Shown here: positions 46,501 through 54,627 of the stretch, one piece after another
Position numbering within the stretch: position 1 is the stretch's first letter
Layout of the letters: each line of letters starts with the position of its first letter
NCBI GenBank assembly: GCA_010672965.1
Contig: JAAHFN010000026.1
Coordinates: 62,001 to 126,000, forward strand
Origin: Oscillatoria sp. SIO1A7
GTDB taxonomy: Bacteria; Cyanobacteriota; Cyanobacteriia; Cyanobacteriales; Laspinemataceae
Reading direction: 5' to 3'
Length of the DNA stretch: 64,000 nt
Translations under genes and position numbers: made by a program
Notes under the pieces: generated by a model
Told to the model about the DNA's origin: nothing
What the model saw: only the letters and a program-made list of their open reading frames with translations
The model's database searches: none

Positions 46501-46726
46501 GCTGCCATTGGCGATCGCCAGCGGTGCGGGCAATGAAATCCTACAGCCGTTGGCGATCGTAGTGCTGGGGGGCCTGTTCACCTCCACTGCCCTGACCCTG
46601 ATGGTGATTCCCGCCCTCTATACCCAGTTTGGTCGCTGGTTTATGCCCAAGTCCACCCGAAGCGATCTGGAAACATCGCTAGCTCATCCTGGAGAAACGC
46701 AATCAAGGGTCATTTACAAGCAGTAA
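43562..46726 (+). CDS. heavy-metal-type RND efflux pump (CzcA/CusA family)
   Basis: 1054 residues, full length. A proton-driven inner-membrane pump with 12 expected membrane helices and two large periplasmic loops. Evidence: start NSIAQRWSIVAGAIAVTIWG, FPPFAPPQVDIQVEAVGLAP, the TM4 segment VVAIGSVVDDAIVDMENCYRG (acidic proton-relay residues), and the second-half helices (LMFLSVKSLPATVAITINLP, GFITLFGVAVRNGLLLVDNY). The operon with an adaptor and the divergent rppAB pair point to export of a divalent metal such as Ni, Co or Zn, but the exact ion cannot be read. No outer-membrane channel gene is adjacent. The stop codon touches a family D element. Confidence 0.92.
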   Translation: MLNALLNKILKNSIAQRWSIVAGAIAVTIWGIFSITQMPLDVFPPFAPPQVDIQVEAVGLAPEEVETQITVPIESVVNGLPGVTTVRSSSKVGLSMVSVVFDRDANIYQARQAVTERLQQVTSQLPENAHPPEISPLVSPLGTILQYAFTVDGQGQTSMMALRRLVDVTLKNQILSVPGVSQVTIYGGDERQEQVLVDPAKLRAFNVSLNEVTTAAAGANSNAPGGFLIGSGQELLVRGIGQMQSIEELQRSVVKVQDGQPVLLQDVATVQTGAVLKRGDASLNGQPTVVVAIHKQPDVDTPTVTRAVEAAVVELQPTFPADVQVTRTFRQANFIDSAIRNVSGSLLQGVAIVSIVLLLFLMNWRTAIVTLSAIPLSLLIGLLFMKAFGLGINTMTLGGLVVAIGSVVDDAIVDMENCYRGLRTNQAQGSPKHPFQVVFDTSVQVRLAVIFSTVIIVVVFAPIFSLTGVEGRIFAPMGLAYLFSIIASTLVAMTLSPALCAILLANQNLPQEGTFVSRLAERLYRPLLGLSMQTPQLILTLALAALVATVAIVPSLGRVFLPEFQEKSLVNSMVLFPGISLNITTGAGNALANSLKDNPLYEWVQVRAGRSPGDADGAGVNMAHVDIELSDAALRDREASIKQLRQAFLKLPGVAPNIGGFISHRMDEVLSGVRSAIAIKIFGPDLAKLRSIGEQVRDTIKPIEGLVDLQLEPQLPIRQVQIHYDRESAAGYGLTMTQISDVVETALNGRVVSQVPEDRQLIDITVALPESARNSLDAISAIPLSTPTGEVIVLGDVARVEYGMGANIVNREDVSRLIVVSANVADRALGSVVGDIQARIRKNVQLPNGYFIQYGGQFEAEQNATNNLLAYSILAAIAIAVLMFLSVKSLPATVAITINLPLALVGGIVSILFTGGVMSVASLIGFITLFGVAVRNGLLLVDNYNTKFAEGLPLNKAIFYGSLERVNAILMTALTSALGMLPLAIASGAGNEILQPLAIVVLGGLFTSTALTLMVIPALYTQFGRWFMPKSTRSDLETSLAHPGETQSRVIYKQ

Positions 46727-46873
46727 TATCAAATCCGGTTAATTAACCTAAAAAAGTTAATTTTTGCGTAGGACGGGCGTCCCGCCTGTCCGCCATACCA
46801 GTGAGGACAGGCGGGACGCCCGTCCTACGGCAAGTTACAAATCTTTTTGTGAGTGTTTTACCGGATTTGATAT
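46727..46873. mobile_element. MITE-like element, family D, complete copy at the RND stop codon
   Basis: 147 bp. Terminal inverted repeat TATCAAATCCGGTTAA / TTTACCGGATTTGATAT, with an inner palindrome GTAGGACGGGCGTCCCGCC ... GGCGGGACGCCCGTCCTAC. The left end begins at the base after the stop codon of the RND gene. Related to 4141-4262. Its hairpin may also act in transcript ending. Confidence 0.8.
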
Positions 46874-46972
46874 AATATAATCGGGCGTTTCTCTGATTTG
46901 AAGGCACGATTTGTTTTCCTATTGAGATTTACCAGCCTAACCAAGAGGGTAAACTGCCCTCACAGCGAGAAG

Positions 46973-47020
46973 GGTTCGTGAGGCGCGATCGCCGGTCTGT
47001 GCGATCGCGCCTCACGAACC
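46973..47020. repeat. 20-bp perfect inverted repeat with HIP1 cores
   Basis: GGTTCGTGAGGCGCGATCGC and its exact complement are separated by 8 nt. No T-run follows. It lies between convergent RND and YHS genes and may act as a bidirectional transcription block. Confidence 0.6.
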
Positions 47021-47173
47021 AACCCTCCCACGACTATCAAGAAAGCGATTGAATTGTTGGGTGCGATCGCTCCTCTGAAGAGCGGATCGATCGCGCTCTT
47101 GGCGGAGTCTCCGCGCATGAATTGGAGCAGTCGGGCGATCGCGTAACATCAATCCTGTGGCTGTAACTCCCTT

Positions 47174-47214
47174 GCGCAAGCCTCGCCTCCGCTCGCGGCT
47201 GGCGAGGCTTGCGC
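47174..47214. repeat. 14-bp inverted repeat beside a family B fragment
   Basis: GCGCAAGCCTCGCC and GGCGAGGCTTGCGC enclose a 13-nt loop, followed by CTACACAAAATATCGCCC and an eroded family B end (ATTGAAATGCACCTCC). The rest of the 46.87-47.28 kb gap has no gene. Confidence 0.5.
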
Positions 47215-47283
47215 GACTACACAAAATATCGCCCGGAGCGGGCTACGAGTGCATTCATTGAAATGCACCTCCACTACCGCCAA

Positions 47284-47859
47284 TTATTTTTCCAGAACTC
47301 CAGGCCAGTTGCGATCGGCTTTGATAATGTTGCCTGAAATATCTTGGCTCCACAAGTCTCTGACTTCAAGGCTATAGTTTAGATAGAGCTTACCATCGAC
47401 TATCTTCCAAGCTTCGGGCTCGGTCTTAGCAGTGTAACCCCGACTCACAGCATAGGCGCAGTAGCCGCCATATTGAGGCGCGTATTCTTCCGGGTTGCTG
47501 ACAAATAGCTCTTTATTTGCTGCGCTCTGAAAGCGCCAAGTTGCGCCCTTCCACTGGTACTCGAATTGGCTGCTGCCCTGAACTGGTCTCCCTTGTTGAA
47601 AATAGGCGACGGGATCCGTACCCCCGATCGCCAAGCCATTTTTTACATAAATACTGGATTGACCTTTGTCCGCATGAAGATTGGTTCCAAGACGGGGATT
47701 ACCTGCCCCACGGGGATTATTGGCGATCGCTTCTACCGCAGAACGAGAGCTTGACCCCCGGTTGCTGTTTGTGCTGCTGGAAATCGCATAAGTGCTAGCA
47801 GCGAATCCCACCGTAAAAAGGGAAGCAATAGCTATAGTCGTCACATAGTTCAGCTTCAT
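47284..47859 (-). CDS. exported YHS-domain protein
   Basis: 191 residues. Signal peptide (MKLNYVTTIAIASLFTVGFA... ending STYA), a Ser/Asn-rich spacer, then a YHS-type domain: AIGGTDPVAYFQQGRPVQGS, FEYQWKGATWRFQSAANKEL, NPEEYAPQYGGYCAYAVSRG, followed by KLYLNYSLEVRDLW. YHS domains are small metal-associated modules, and proteins of this exact layout are common in bacteria without a firm function. It is next to the metal-efflux operon (convergent), so a role in metal handling is possible. The ATG at 47859 follows a clear GGAGG. Confidence 0.85.
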   Translation of the reverse strand: MKLNYVTTIAIASLFTVGFAASTYAISSSTNSNRGSSSRSAVEAIANNPRGAGNPRLGTNLHADKGQSSIYVKNGLAIGGTDPVAYFQQGRPVQGSSQFEYQWKGATWRFQSAANKELFVSNPEEYAPQYGGYCAYAVSRGYTAKTEPEAWKIVDGKLYLNYSLEVRDLWSQDISGNIIKADRNWPGVLEK

Positions 47860-47974
47860 CGATTGATTTTCCTCCAGATAAAACAGCGAAGGCTTAGACT
47901 CGAACCGTATATTAGCTATTAAACAAGCACAATCTGAGTTTGGCGTGAGAAGCGGCTTAAGAGTAGCTAATAAT

Positions 47975-48195
47975 TTTTCTAGGGTGTAGAGTGTAGGGTG
48001 TAGGGTGTGGGGTGTAGAGTGTAGGGTGTGGGGTGTGGGGTGTAGGGTGTAGGTTTGAGTTCTTAGCTTGAGAGTTTTGAGTTCTTAGCTTGAGAGTTTT
48101 GAGTTCTTAGCTTGAGAGTTTTGAGTTTGACTTGAACATCCTACCCCAAACCCCACACCCCACACCCCACACCCCACACCCTACACCCCAATTTC
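47975..48195. repeat. GGGTGTA minisatellite and TTGAGTTCTTAGC repeats
   Basis: GGGTGTAGAGTGTA-type heptamers (47979-48055), then three TTGAGTTCTTAGCTTGAGAGT units (48055-48125), then CCCCACACC heptamers to the next gene. One more TTGAGTTCTTAGC unit follows that gene at 48685. Confidence 0.85.
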
Positions 48196-48203
48196 CCATT
48201 CCC

Positions 48204-48680
48204 ATGTTTATAAACCAACGTTTCACAATCCATACTTCTTTGTCTCCCGCTGAAGTCCGTGCTAAGTTAGCCGAAGTTGTCGAACCTCGCAAAACACTTC
48301 GCTGGCGATGGAGCAAGTCGGAGAAACCTTATGAAGGAGAAATTGGCGAGCATTCTTTTAAAATTTCCAGAATTATCAACTATCGCAATTCTTTCTTGCC
48401 CCAAATCGCCGGACGCATACAACCTAATGGAGCCGGCTCTGAGGTAGAGATTACCATGAACCTAAAAGGTTTGGTTATTGGGTTTATGCTCTTTTGGCTC
48501 GGCATGGTATTGCAATTTGGCATCTTATTTCTGGCAGCTATGATATCTGAGGGCAAGTTCGAGCCTGCTGGTTTAATTCCCGTGGGGATGTTTGTTTTCG
48601 GTTGCTTCATGCCTTTTGTCGGCTTCGTTCCAGAAGCTAAAAAATCAAAACAATTTCTCACTGAATTGCTAGAAAGGTGA
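48204..48680 (+). CDS. small membrane protein of unknown function
   Basis: 158 residues from the ATG at 48204; upstream in-frame codons are minisatellite-derived (Pro/His/Thr repeats) and excluded. An N-terminal soluble part (FINQRFTIHTSLSPAEVRAK, then RWRWSKSEKPYEGEIGEHSF) with RIQPNGAGSEVEITMNL is followed by two membrane helices (GLVIGFMLFWLGMVLQFGIL and GLIPVGMFVFGCFMPFVGFV) and a basic tail. I do not recognise a named family; the layout resembles small cyanobacterial lipid-transfer-like or PH-like membrane proteins, but that is a guess. Repeats flank it on both sides. Confidence 0.7.
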   Translation: MFINQRFTIHTSLSPAEVRAKLAEVVEPRKTLRWRWSKSEKPYEGEIGEHSFKISRIINYRNSFLPQIAGRIQPNGAGSEVEITMNLKGLVIGFMLFWLGMVLQFGILFLAAMISEGKFEPAGLIPVGMFVFGCFMPFVGFVPEAKKSKQFLTELLER

Positions 48681-48801
48681 GGAGTTTTGAGTTCTTAGCT
48701 TGAGAGTTTTGAGTTTGACTTGAACATTATACCCCACACCCCACACCCCACACTCCACACCCCACACCCCACACCCCACACCCCACGCGCTAGTTCTGGC
48801 T

Positions 48802-51800
48802 CTAGACAAAATCGCTATTCTCTAAATTGCTGGGAGAAACCCATTGGACTAGGGCTAAATATTCGCCGGTTTGCCCATGCCGGATAATACTGTGCGCTGC
48901 GTTGGCTCCGGTTCCAGGGACTATATTTAATTCCGAGAATGTCAGAGAACCGATTAAATGGATAGAATCTTCTCCTTTCGTAAAGTCCATAATCGTATCG
49001 GCTTCTGCCAGAGTCGCGCCGCCAGTGCCGGAACCGATCGCAAAAGCATCGCCGCCCAAACCGCCGAGCAAAGTATCGGCACCTTTGTCTCCAAATAGCC
49101 GATCGCTATCTAAGTCGCCAACAAGCAGATCGTCTCCTGCCCCGCCAAATAGGCGATCGCTTCCCGCCCCGCCAGACAGAATATCGTTGCCAGAGTTTCC
49201 CGTCAGATAATCGGTTCCCTCATTGCCGCCAATTCGGTCGGCACCTTCGCCGCCGATGAGAATATCGCTTTGCCCTTCTCCAAAAATAAAATCATCTCCA
49301 GAACCGCCATCCAAACTGTCATTGCCATTTCCTCCGTGGAGCAAATCTCGGTCGGGAGAGCCGGCGACTTTATCGTTGTTATCGGCAAAACGGAGAATCG
49401 CCCTTTCCGATAGAGTTGTCTCTACTTGATTTTCATAATCGGCGATATTGGCGGTAATGCTGGCGATCGCAATTTCGTTGTAATTCGGATCGGCGCTGGC
49501 GGCGGCGTGAGTTAGGACACTGGTATGGAGTCCTTCAGTTATATTGTCATCCACCGCCGCCAGAGTTACAGTTTGGGGACGATTCCAGTCTAGAGGCGAA
49601 AAAATTAGGCTTTGAACGTCGGCAGTAATTTGGCTATCCGTGGCAATGGTTATAATTACTTCCGATGTTGGTTGACTGGCAAGCACCACTTTATATAAGT
49701 CCGTACCCGCTCCTTCAAATAATTCTGTGGAATCCGTAGGCTGAAGGACAATAATTCCTGGAGTAACTTCCGGGACTTCAGCTATAATGTCGTTCCCGGG
49801 CAGTGACGGCGGCGGAAAACTGGGTTCGCTTGGGGGGTCGCTCGGAGGTTCGCTTGGGGGGTCGCTCGGAGCGCTATCGTTATCGATAATATTTACTGCG
49901 ATCGCCGACAGCATAATCCCGTCATAATTAGCATCGGTGCTGGCCGCCGTAGGGCTAATCGTGCTGCTGTGGTTTCCTTCGGGAGCCGCATCATCTACCG
50001 CTTGCACCGCAACCACTTGCGGGATATTCCAATTCGTATTATCAAAAGTGACTGGCGCAATGCCGGCGAGCTGGCTATCGGTATTAAAACTAATCGTTAC
50101 TGGTGCTGCGGGTTCCGTCGTTAAAACCACTGTATAAGTATCCGTCGCGCCCCCTTCCGTTACTTCCGTGCTGCCGTCGCTTTGACTAATCGATATTCCG
50201 GCGCTATCGTTATCGATAATATTTACTGCGATCGCCGACAGCATAATCCCGTCATAATTAGCATCGGTGCTGGCCGCCGTAGGGCTAATCGTGCTGCTGT
50301 GGTTTCCTTCGGGAGCCGCATCATCTACCGCTTGCACCGCAACCACTTGCGGGATATTCCAATTCGTATTATCAAAAGTGACTGGCGCAATGGCGACGAG
50401 CTGGCGATCGGTATTAAAACTAATCGTTACTGGTGCTGCCGGTACTGTGGTTAAGGCCACCGTATAAGTATCCGCCGCCCCTCCTTCCGTCACCTCCGCG
50501 CTACCGCCAGTCTGAGTAAAGGTAACTCCGGCTGCGTCGTTATCGGCAATGTTGACTAAAACATTATTAACCGCAATCTCGTTATAGTTTGCATCGGCAC
50601 TACTAACCCCATGACTAATTGTGCTGCTGTGGTTTCCTTCCGCTACTGTATCATCCGTAGCTTCAATTGCAACGGTTTGCGGGATATTCCAATTAGTATT
50701 GTCGAAAGTTAGCGGCGCAATCTCGGCGAGCTGGCTATCGGTATTAAAATTAATCGTTACGGTTGCTGCGGGCTCCGTCATTAAAGCCACTGTATAGGTA
50801 TCAGTCGCCCCCCCTTCGGTTATCTCCGTGCTACCTCCCGTTACTGCGATCGCCACCCCGGCGGAATCGTTATCGGTAATATTGGCCGTGACATTATTAA
50901 TAGCAATCCCGTTATAATTGGCATCGGCACTGGTAGCAGTATGGCTAATAATGCTGGTACGATTGCCCTCTATTACCGCATCATCTACCGCTTCTACCGT
51001 CACGGTTTGTGCTACATTCCAGTTCGCGCCATCAAAAACGAGACTGCTACCAGCATTAGTTTGAATATTTGTTTGACTGTCGCTGCCGATATTAATCGTC
51101 ACTGGCGCTATGGGTTGGGTCGTCAGCACAACAGAATAGGTGTCTGTACTACCTCCTTCCAATAGATCGGTACTGCCGCTAGTTTGGCTAATCGATACTC
51201 CCGCACTATCGTTATCGGTAAGATTAGCAACGACATCGGCAACCGCAAGACCATTATAATTTGCATCGGCGCTGGTCGTCGAATGCCTGATAATGCTAGA
51301 GTGATTTCCTTCTGCCACTGCATCGTCCGCAGCTTCGACGCTAACCGTTTGAGGGTTATTCCAATTGCTATTATCAAAAACTAAAGAACTCGTGGCATTA
51401 ATCTGGGGGTCGGTGGTAATAGTAACCGTAACCGGTGCTGTGGGTTCGCTATTCAAAACCAGAGAATAGGTATCAGTAGCGCCCCCTTCTGTGACATCGG
51501 TACTGCTCCCAGATTCGCTAACGGTTATTCCCGCCGTATCGTCATCGTTAATCGTACCTATTCCCTGGCTATCGGCAATACTTGCATTAACCGGATTGCT
51601 CAGATTGACGAAAAAGCTGCGATCCAGTTCGTCTATATTGTCGCTATTAATAACGACGCTAACCACTTTAGAGATTTCGCCCGGACTAAAGGTCAGGGTA
51701 TTGCCAGCGGGGATATAATCGTTTACCGCCACTGCCGTATTGTCGGCGGTAATGTAGTCAACCAAAACCGTATCGTTGCTCCCTGCATTCAGGGAAACGG

Positions 51801-54627
51801 TAAAATTAGCATTAACCGTACCCGCATCTCCTTCGGTTATAGTAACGTCGTTTATGGAAATAATCGGATTAACGGTAATGCTGGCAATTTCCGTGCCGCT
51901 GCTGAAGGTACTGGAACTGCCGTTAGCCGCTAAATCTGCCACTACATTTGCGGTGCTGCCATTGACTCCTGTAACTCGGTCCCAAGCGTGATAAGTAATT
52001 CCATTGCTGACAGTACCGACGAAGCCCGGATTGGGAACGAAGCGGATGCGGGTATTGCTATCGGCAGCTAGCAATCGGGAGACAAACGGCGTAGGAGCCC
52101 AAGTCGTCCAGTTGCTGCCATTATCGAGAGAGTATTGCCAACTGCCGTTGCTGGTATCTGCGGAACTAAGGGCAATTCCTTCTAGGGCTCCGGTATTGGC
52201 ATCGGCAATCGGATTGCCCCCGGCACCGCTGGCAATTATATCGGTGACCAGAGTGCCGCTATTGTTAGTCTCGTTAAAATTTATATTGCCTAAAGCCGAG
52301 TCCCCGCTGCTGTCGATAATTGGCGAATCGTTGACCAGAATAGAAACTGTGGCCGTGGCTGGAGGGCTGCTGCCGTCGGTGATGCTATAGGTGAAGGTAT
52401 CGACGCCGTTAAAACCCGGGTTGGGAGTATAAGCTATGCTGCGATCCGGATCCAGAGCGATCGCCTCAACATTGCTATTTGTCCCCGAGCCCAAAGGCGA
52501 CCAACTGCTACCATCCCACTTGGCAATCCGGTTGGCACTGACTCCCCCAGCAGTGGTGAAGACTCCCCCAGCATAGATTTCGCCCCCGGAGCCAACGGCG
52601 ATCGTAAGAACACCGCTATTCGTTCCCAAGCCCAAAGCCGACCAACTGCTACCGTCCCACATGGCTATGAAGTTGGCACTGGCTCCCCCGGCAGTGCTGA
52701 ATTGGCCCCCAGCATAGAGGTCGCCGCCAGAGATGGCAATATCAAAAACTGTGTTATTCGTCCCCGAACCCAAAGCAGACCAACTGCTACCATTCCACCT
52801 GGCTATGCGATTGGCAGGGACTCCCCCAGCAGTGGTGAAAAAACCCCCAGCATAAAGGTCGCTGCCAGAGATGGCAATATCGCGAACTGCGCTGTTCGTC
52901 CCCGAGCCCAAAGGCGACCAACTGCTACCATCCCACCTGGCTATGAAGTTGGCGCTGGCTCCTCCGGCAGTGGTGAAATTGCCCCCAGCGTAGAGGTCGC
53001 TGCCGGAGATGGCAATATCAAAAACTGTGTTATTCGTCCCCGAACCCAAAGCAGACCAACTGCTACCATTCCACCTGGCTATACGGTTGGCAGGGACTCC
53101 CCCAGCAGTGGTGAAGACTCCCCCAGCATATAGATCGCTGCCAGAGATGGCGATATCCCAAACTGAGGCACTTGTCCCCGAGCCCAAAGCCGACCAACTG
53201 CTACCATCCCACCTGGCTATACGGTTGGCACTAACTCCCCCAGCAGTGGTGAAAAAGCCCCCAGCATAGACGTCGCCATTAGAGCCAATCGCGATATCAA
53301 AAACAAAATCACCCGTCCCCAAGCCCAAAGCAGACCAACTGACGCCATTCCACTTGGCGATGTAGTTAGCAGAGGATCCCCCGGCGGTGGTGAAATTTCC
53401 TCCGGCATAAACGTCGTCCTCGATCGCCACCGTACCGTTACTGGGTCCGCTCACGATATTTAACACCCGGATGCGATCTCCATCGGCATCCGCATCGTTA
53501 GCCAACACATCTATATTGACCGCCTGCCCTTGCAAAGTAGCGGCAGAATCGTCGTTGGCAATTGGAGCGGCCAAGACCCCGGCATATTCTGCCATTGCCT
53601 TCGGCTCGAATGCCAACTCCGCCTTAACCTTCCTTGTCCGCACCCTCAGATTCCAGTCGCCTCCCTTTTCGGCGCTGCCGGTTAAGCTATCTGACGCGGC
53701 GATATTCGCACCTGTTAGCTGGCCCAGGCGCTGCAAAAAATTGCTAACCAATCCGCTACCACATCCGCTGCCACAATCCGCTCCATCCGCTACCCATCCG
53801 CTACCACATCCGCTACCACCATCCGCTACATCCGCTACATCAGCTACCCATCCGCTACCACATCCGCTACCACCATCCGCTCCATCCGCTACCCATCCGC
53901 TACCACATCCGCTACCACCATCCGCTACATCCGCTCCATCCGCTACCCATCCGTTGCCACATCCGCTACCACCATCCGCTACATCCGCTACATCAGCTAC
54001 CCATCCGTTGCCACATCCGCTGCCACCATCCGCTACATCAGCTACCCATCCGTTGCCACATCCGCTACCACCATCCGCTCCATCCGCTACCCATCCGCTA
54101 CCACATCCGCTACCACCATCCGCTACATCCGCTCCATCCGCTACCCATCCGTTGCCACATCCGCTGCCACCATCCGCTACATCAGCTACCCATCCGTTGC
54201 CACATCCGCTGCCACCATCCGCTACATCCGCTACCAATCCGCTGCCAACTCGACAGCCATAAATAAGGATATCGGCTTCAGGGGCAAAGGCTTTTTGCCA
54301 TTGCTGCAGTTGGCTGCCGTAACTTTCCAGATTTTCTCCAGTCAGCCAGCTCGACCCCAGTTGGATGCTGTTGGGTTTTCCGTGAGAAACAATGTGAATT
54401 GCCTCTACGCTTTTTGCTCCTTTTAAAAGAGCAATTTTCTCGGTAATTTGCTCTACTCCATCCCGGGCTGGGTCGAGAATAATGACCTCGCTTCCCGGTT
54501 TCGCCGCCGCCGCCAGACTTTCCCAGTCTTCAACGCGGCGATCGATGAAAACGAGTTGTAGGTTTGCTTTAGTGGCGGCTGCCCTACAAGTAAGCAGTCT
54601 TTTTGTCCTCTTGTTCTCCTGTCTCAT
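48802..54627 (-). CDS. giant secreted DUF4347 / beta-propeller / Calx-beta-like / RTX protein
   Basis: 1941 residues. N-terminal DUF4347 domain (about 24-353) with IHIVSHG (His82) and DILIYGC (Cys125); a tandem repeat of WVADVADGGSGCGNG type (about 129-292, ten GCG cores) splits it before LGQLTGANIAASDSLTG. Then a cadherin-like segment (LANDADADGDRIRVL), seven propeller units of about 43 residues (DLYAGGVFTTAGG...RWNGSSWSALGSGT), a Calx-beta domain (VTITEGDAGTVNANF), six repeats of about 105 residues (STEVTEGGATDTYTV), and C-terminal RTX nonapeptides (GGAGDDLLVG). The RTX tail fits type I secretion and Ca binding, so it is probably a surface adhesin or exoprotein. It starts 44 bp inside the cyclase gene end. 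Confidence 0.88.
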   Translation of the reverse strand: MRQENKRTKRLLTCRAAATKANLQLVFIDRRVEDWESLAAAAKPGSEVIILDPARDGVEQITEKIALLKGAKSVEAIHIVSHGKPNSIQLGSSWLTGENLESYGSQLQQWQKAFAPEADILIYGCRVGSGLVADVADGGSGCGNGWVADVADGGSGCGNGWVADGADVADGGSGCGSGWVADGADGGSGCGNGWVADVADGGSGCGNGWVADVADVADGGSGCGNGWVADGADVADGGSGCGSGWVADGADGGSGCGSGWVADVADVADGGSGCGSGWVADGADCGSGCGSGLVSNFLQRLGQLTGANIAASDSLTGSAEKGGDWNLRVRTRKVKAELAFEPKAMAEYAGVLAAPIANDDSAATLQGQAVNIDVLANDADADGDRIRVLNIVSGPSNGTVAIEDDVYAGGNFTTAGGSSANYIAKWNGVSWSALGLGTGDFVFDIAIGSNGDVYAGGFFTTAGGVSANRIARWDGSSWSALGSGTSASVWDIAISGSDLYAGGVFTTAGGVPANRIARWNGSSWSALGSGTNNTVFDIAISGSDLYAGGNFTTAGGASANFIARWDGSSWSPLGSGTNSAVRDIAISGSDLYAGGFFTTAGGVPANRIARWNGSSWSALGSGTNNTVFDIAISGGDLYAGGQFSTAGGASANFIAMWDGSSWSALGLGTNSGVLTIAVGSGGEIYAGGVFTTAGGVSANRIAKWDGSSWSPLGSGTNSNVEAIALDPDRSIAYTPNPGFNGVDTFTYSITDGSSPPATATVSILVNDSPIIDSSGDSALGNINFNETNNSGTLVTDIIASGAGGNPIADANTGALEGIALSSADTSNGSWQYSLDNGSNWTTWAPTPFVSRLLAADSNTRIRFVPNPGFVGTVSNGITYHAWDRVTGVNGSTANVVADLAANGSSSTFSSGTEIASITVNPIISINDVTITEGDAGTVNANFTVSLNAGSNDTVLVDYITADNTAVAVNDYIPAGNTLTFSPGEISKVVSVVINSDNIDELDRSFFVNLSNPVNASIADSQGIGTINDDDTAGITVSESGSSTDVTEGGATDTYSLVLNSEPTAPVTVTITTDPQINATSSLVFDNSNWNNPQTVSVEAADDAVAEGNHSSIIRHSTTSADANYNGLAVADVVANLTDNDSAGVSISQTSGSTDLLEGGSTDTYSVVLTTQPIAPVTINIGSDSQTNIQTNAGSSLVFDGANWNVAQTVTVEAVDDAVIEGNRTSIISHTATSADANYNGIAINNVTANITDNDSAGVAIAVTGGSTEITEGGATDTYTVALMTEPAATVTINFNTDSQLAEIAPLTFDNTNWNIPQTVAIEATDDTVAEGNHSSTISHGVSSADANYNEIAVNNVLVNIADNDAAGVTFTQTGGSAEVTEGGAADTYTVALTTVPAAPVTISFNTDRQLVAIAPVTFDNTNWNIPQVVAVQAVDDAAPEGNHSSTISPTAASTDANYDGIMLSAIAVNIIDNDSAGISISQSDGSTEVTEGGATDTYTVVLTTEPAAPVTISFNTDSQLAGIAPVTFDNTNWNIPQVVAVQAVDDAAPEGNHSSTISPTAASTDANYDGIMLSAIAVNIIDNDSAPSDPPSEPPSDPPSEPSFPPPSLPGNDIIAEVPEVTPGIIVLQPTDSTELFEGAGTDLYKVVLASQPTSEVIITIATDSQITADVQSLIFSPLDWNRPQTVTLAAVDDNITEGLHTSVLTHAAASADPNYNEIAIASITANIADYENQVETTLSERAILRFADNNDKVAGSPDRDLLHGGNGNDSLDGGSGDDFIFGEGQSDILIGGEGADRIGGNEGTDYLTGNSGNDILSGGAGSDRLFGGAGDDLLVGDLDSDRLFGDKGADTLLGGLGGDAFAIGSGTGGATLAEADTIMDFTKGEDSIHLIGSLTFSELNIVPGTGANAAHSIIRHGQTGEYLALVQWVSPSNLENSDFV
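49883..50371. repeat. long direct repeat within the giant gene
   Basis: The stretch beginning GATAATATTTACTGCGATCG at about 49883 and again at about 50215 is identical or nearly so for about 165 bp. It encodes two adjacent, almost identical 105-residue repeats, pointing to a recent duplication or gene conversion. Confidence 0.8.
53742..54250. repeat. coding minisatellite splitting the DUF4347 domain
   Basis: On the plus strand the array reads as variants of CCGCTACCACATCCGCTACC and ATCCGCTACATCAGCTACCC, in units of 33-57 bp. It encodes the WVADVADGGSGCGNG tract on the minus strand. Confidence 0.88.

Noticed and set aside
52440-53420. Regular repeats of about 130 bp that look like a CRISPR-type or tandem array
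   Set aside because: They encode the seven propeller blades of the giant protein in frame; spacing and divergence are those of coding repeats, and no cas genes are present.
53471-54262. A 263-codon plus-strand frame of PLPHPLPPSATSA repeats
   Set aside because: Antisense shadow of the repeat in the giant DUF4347 gene.
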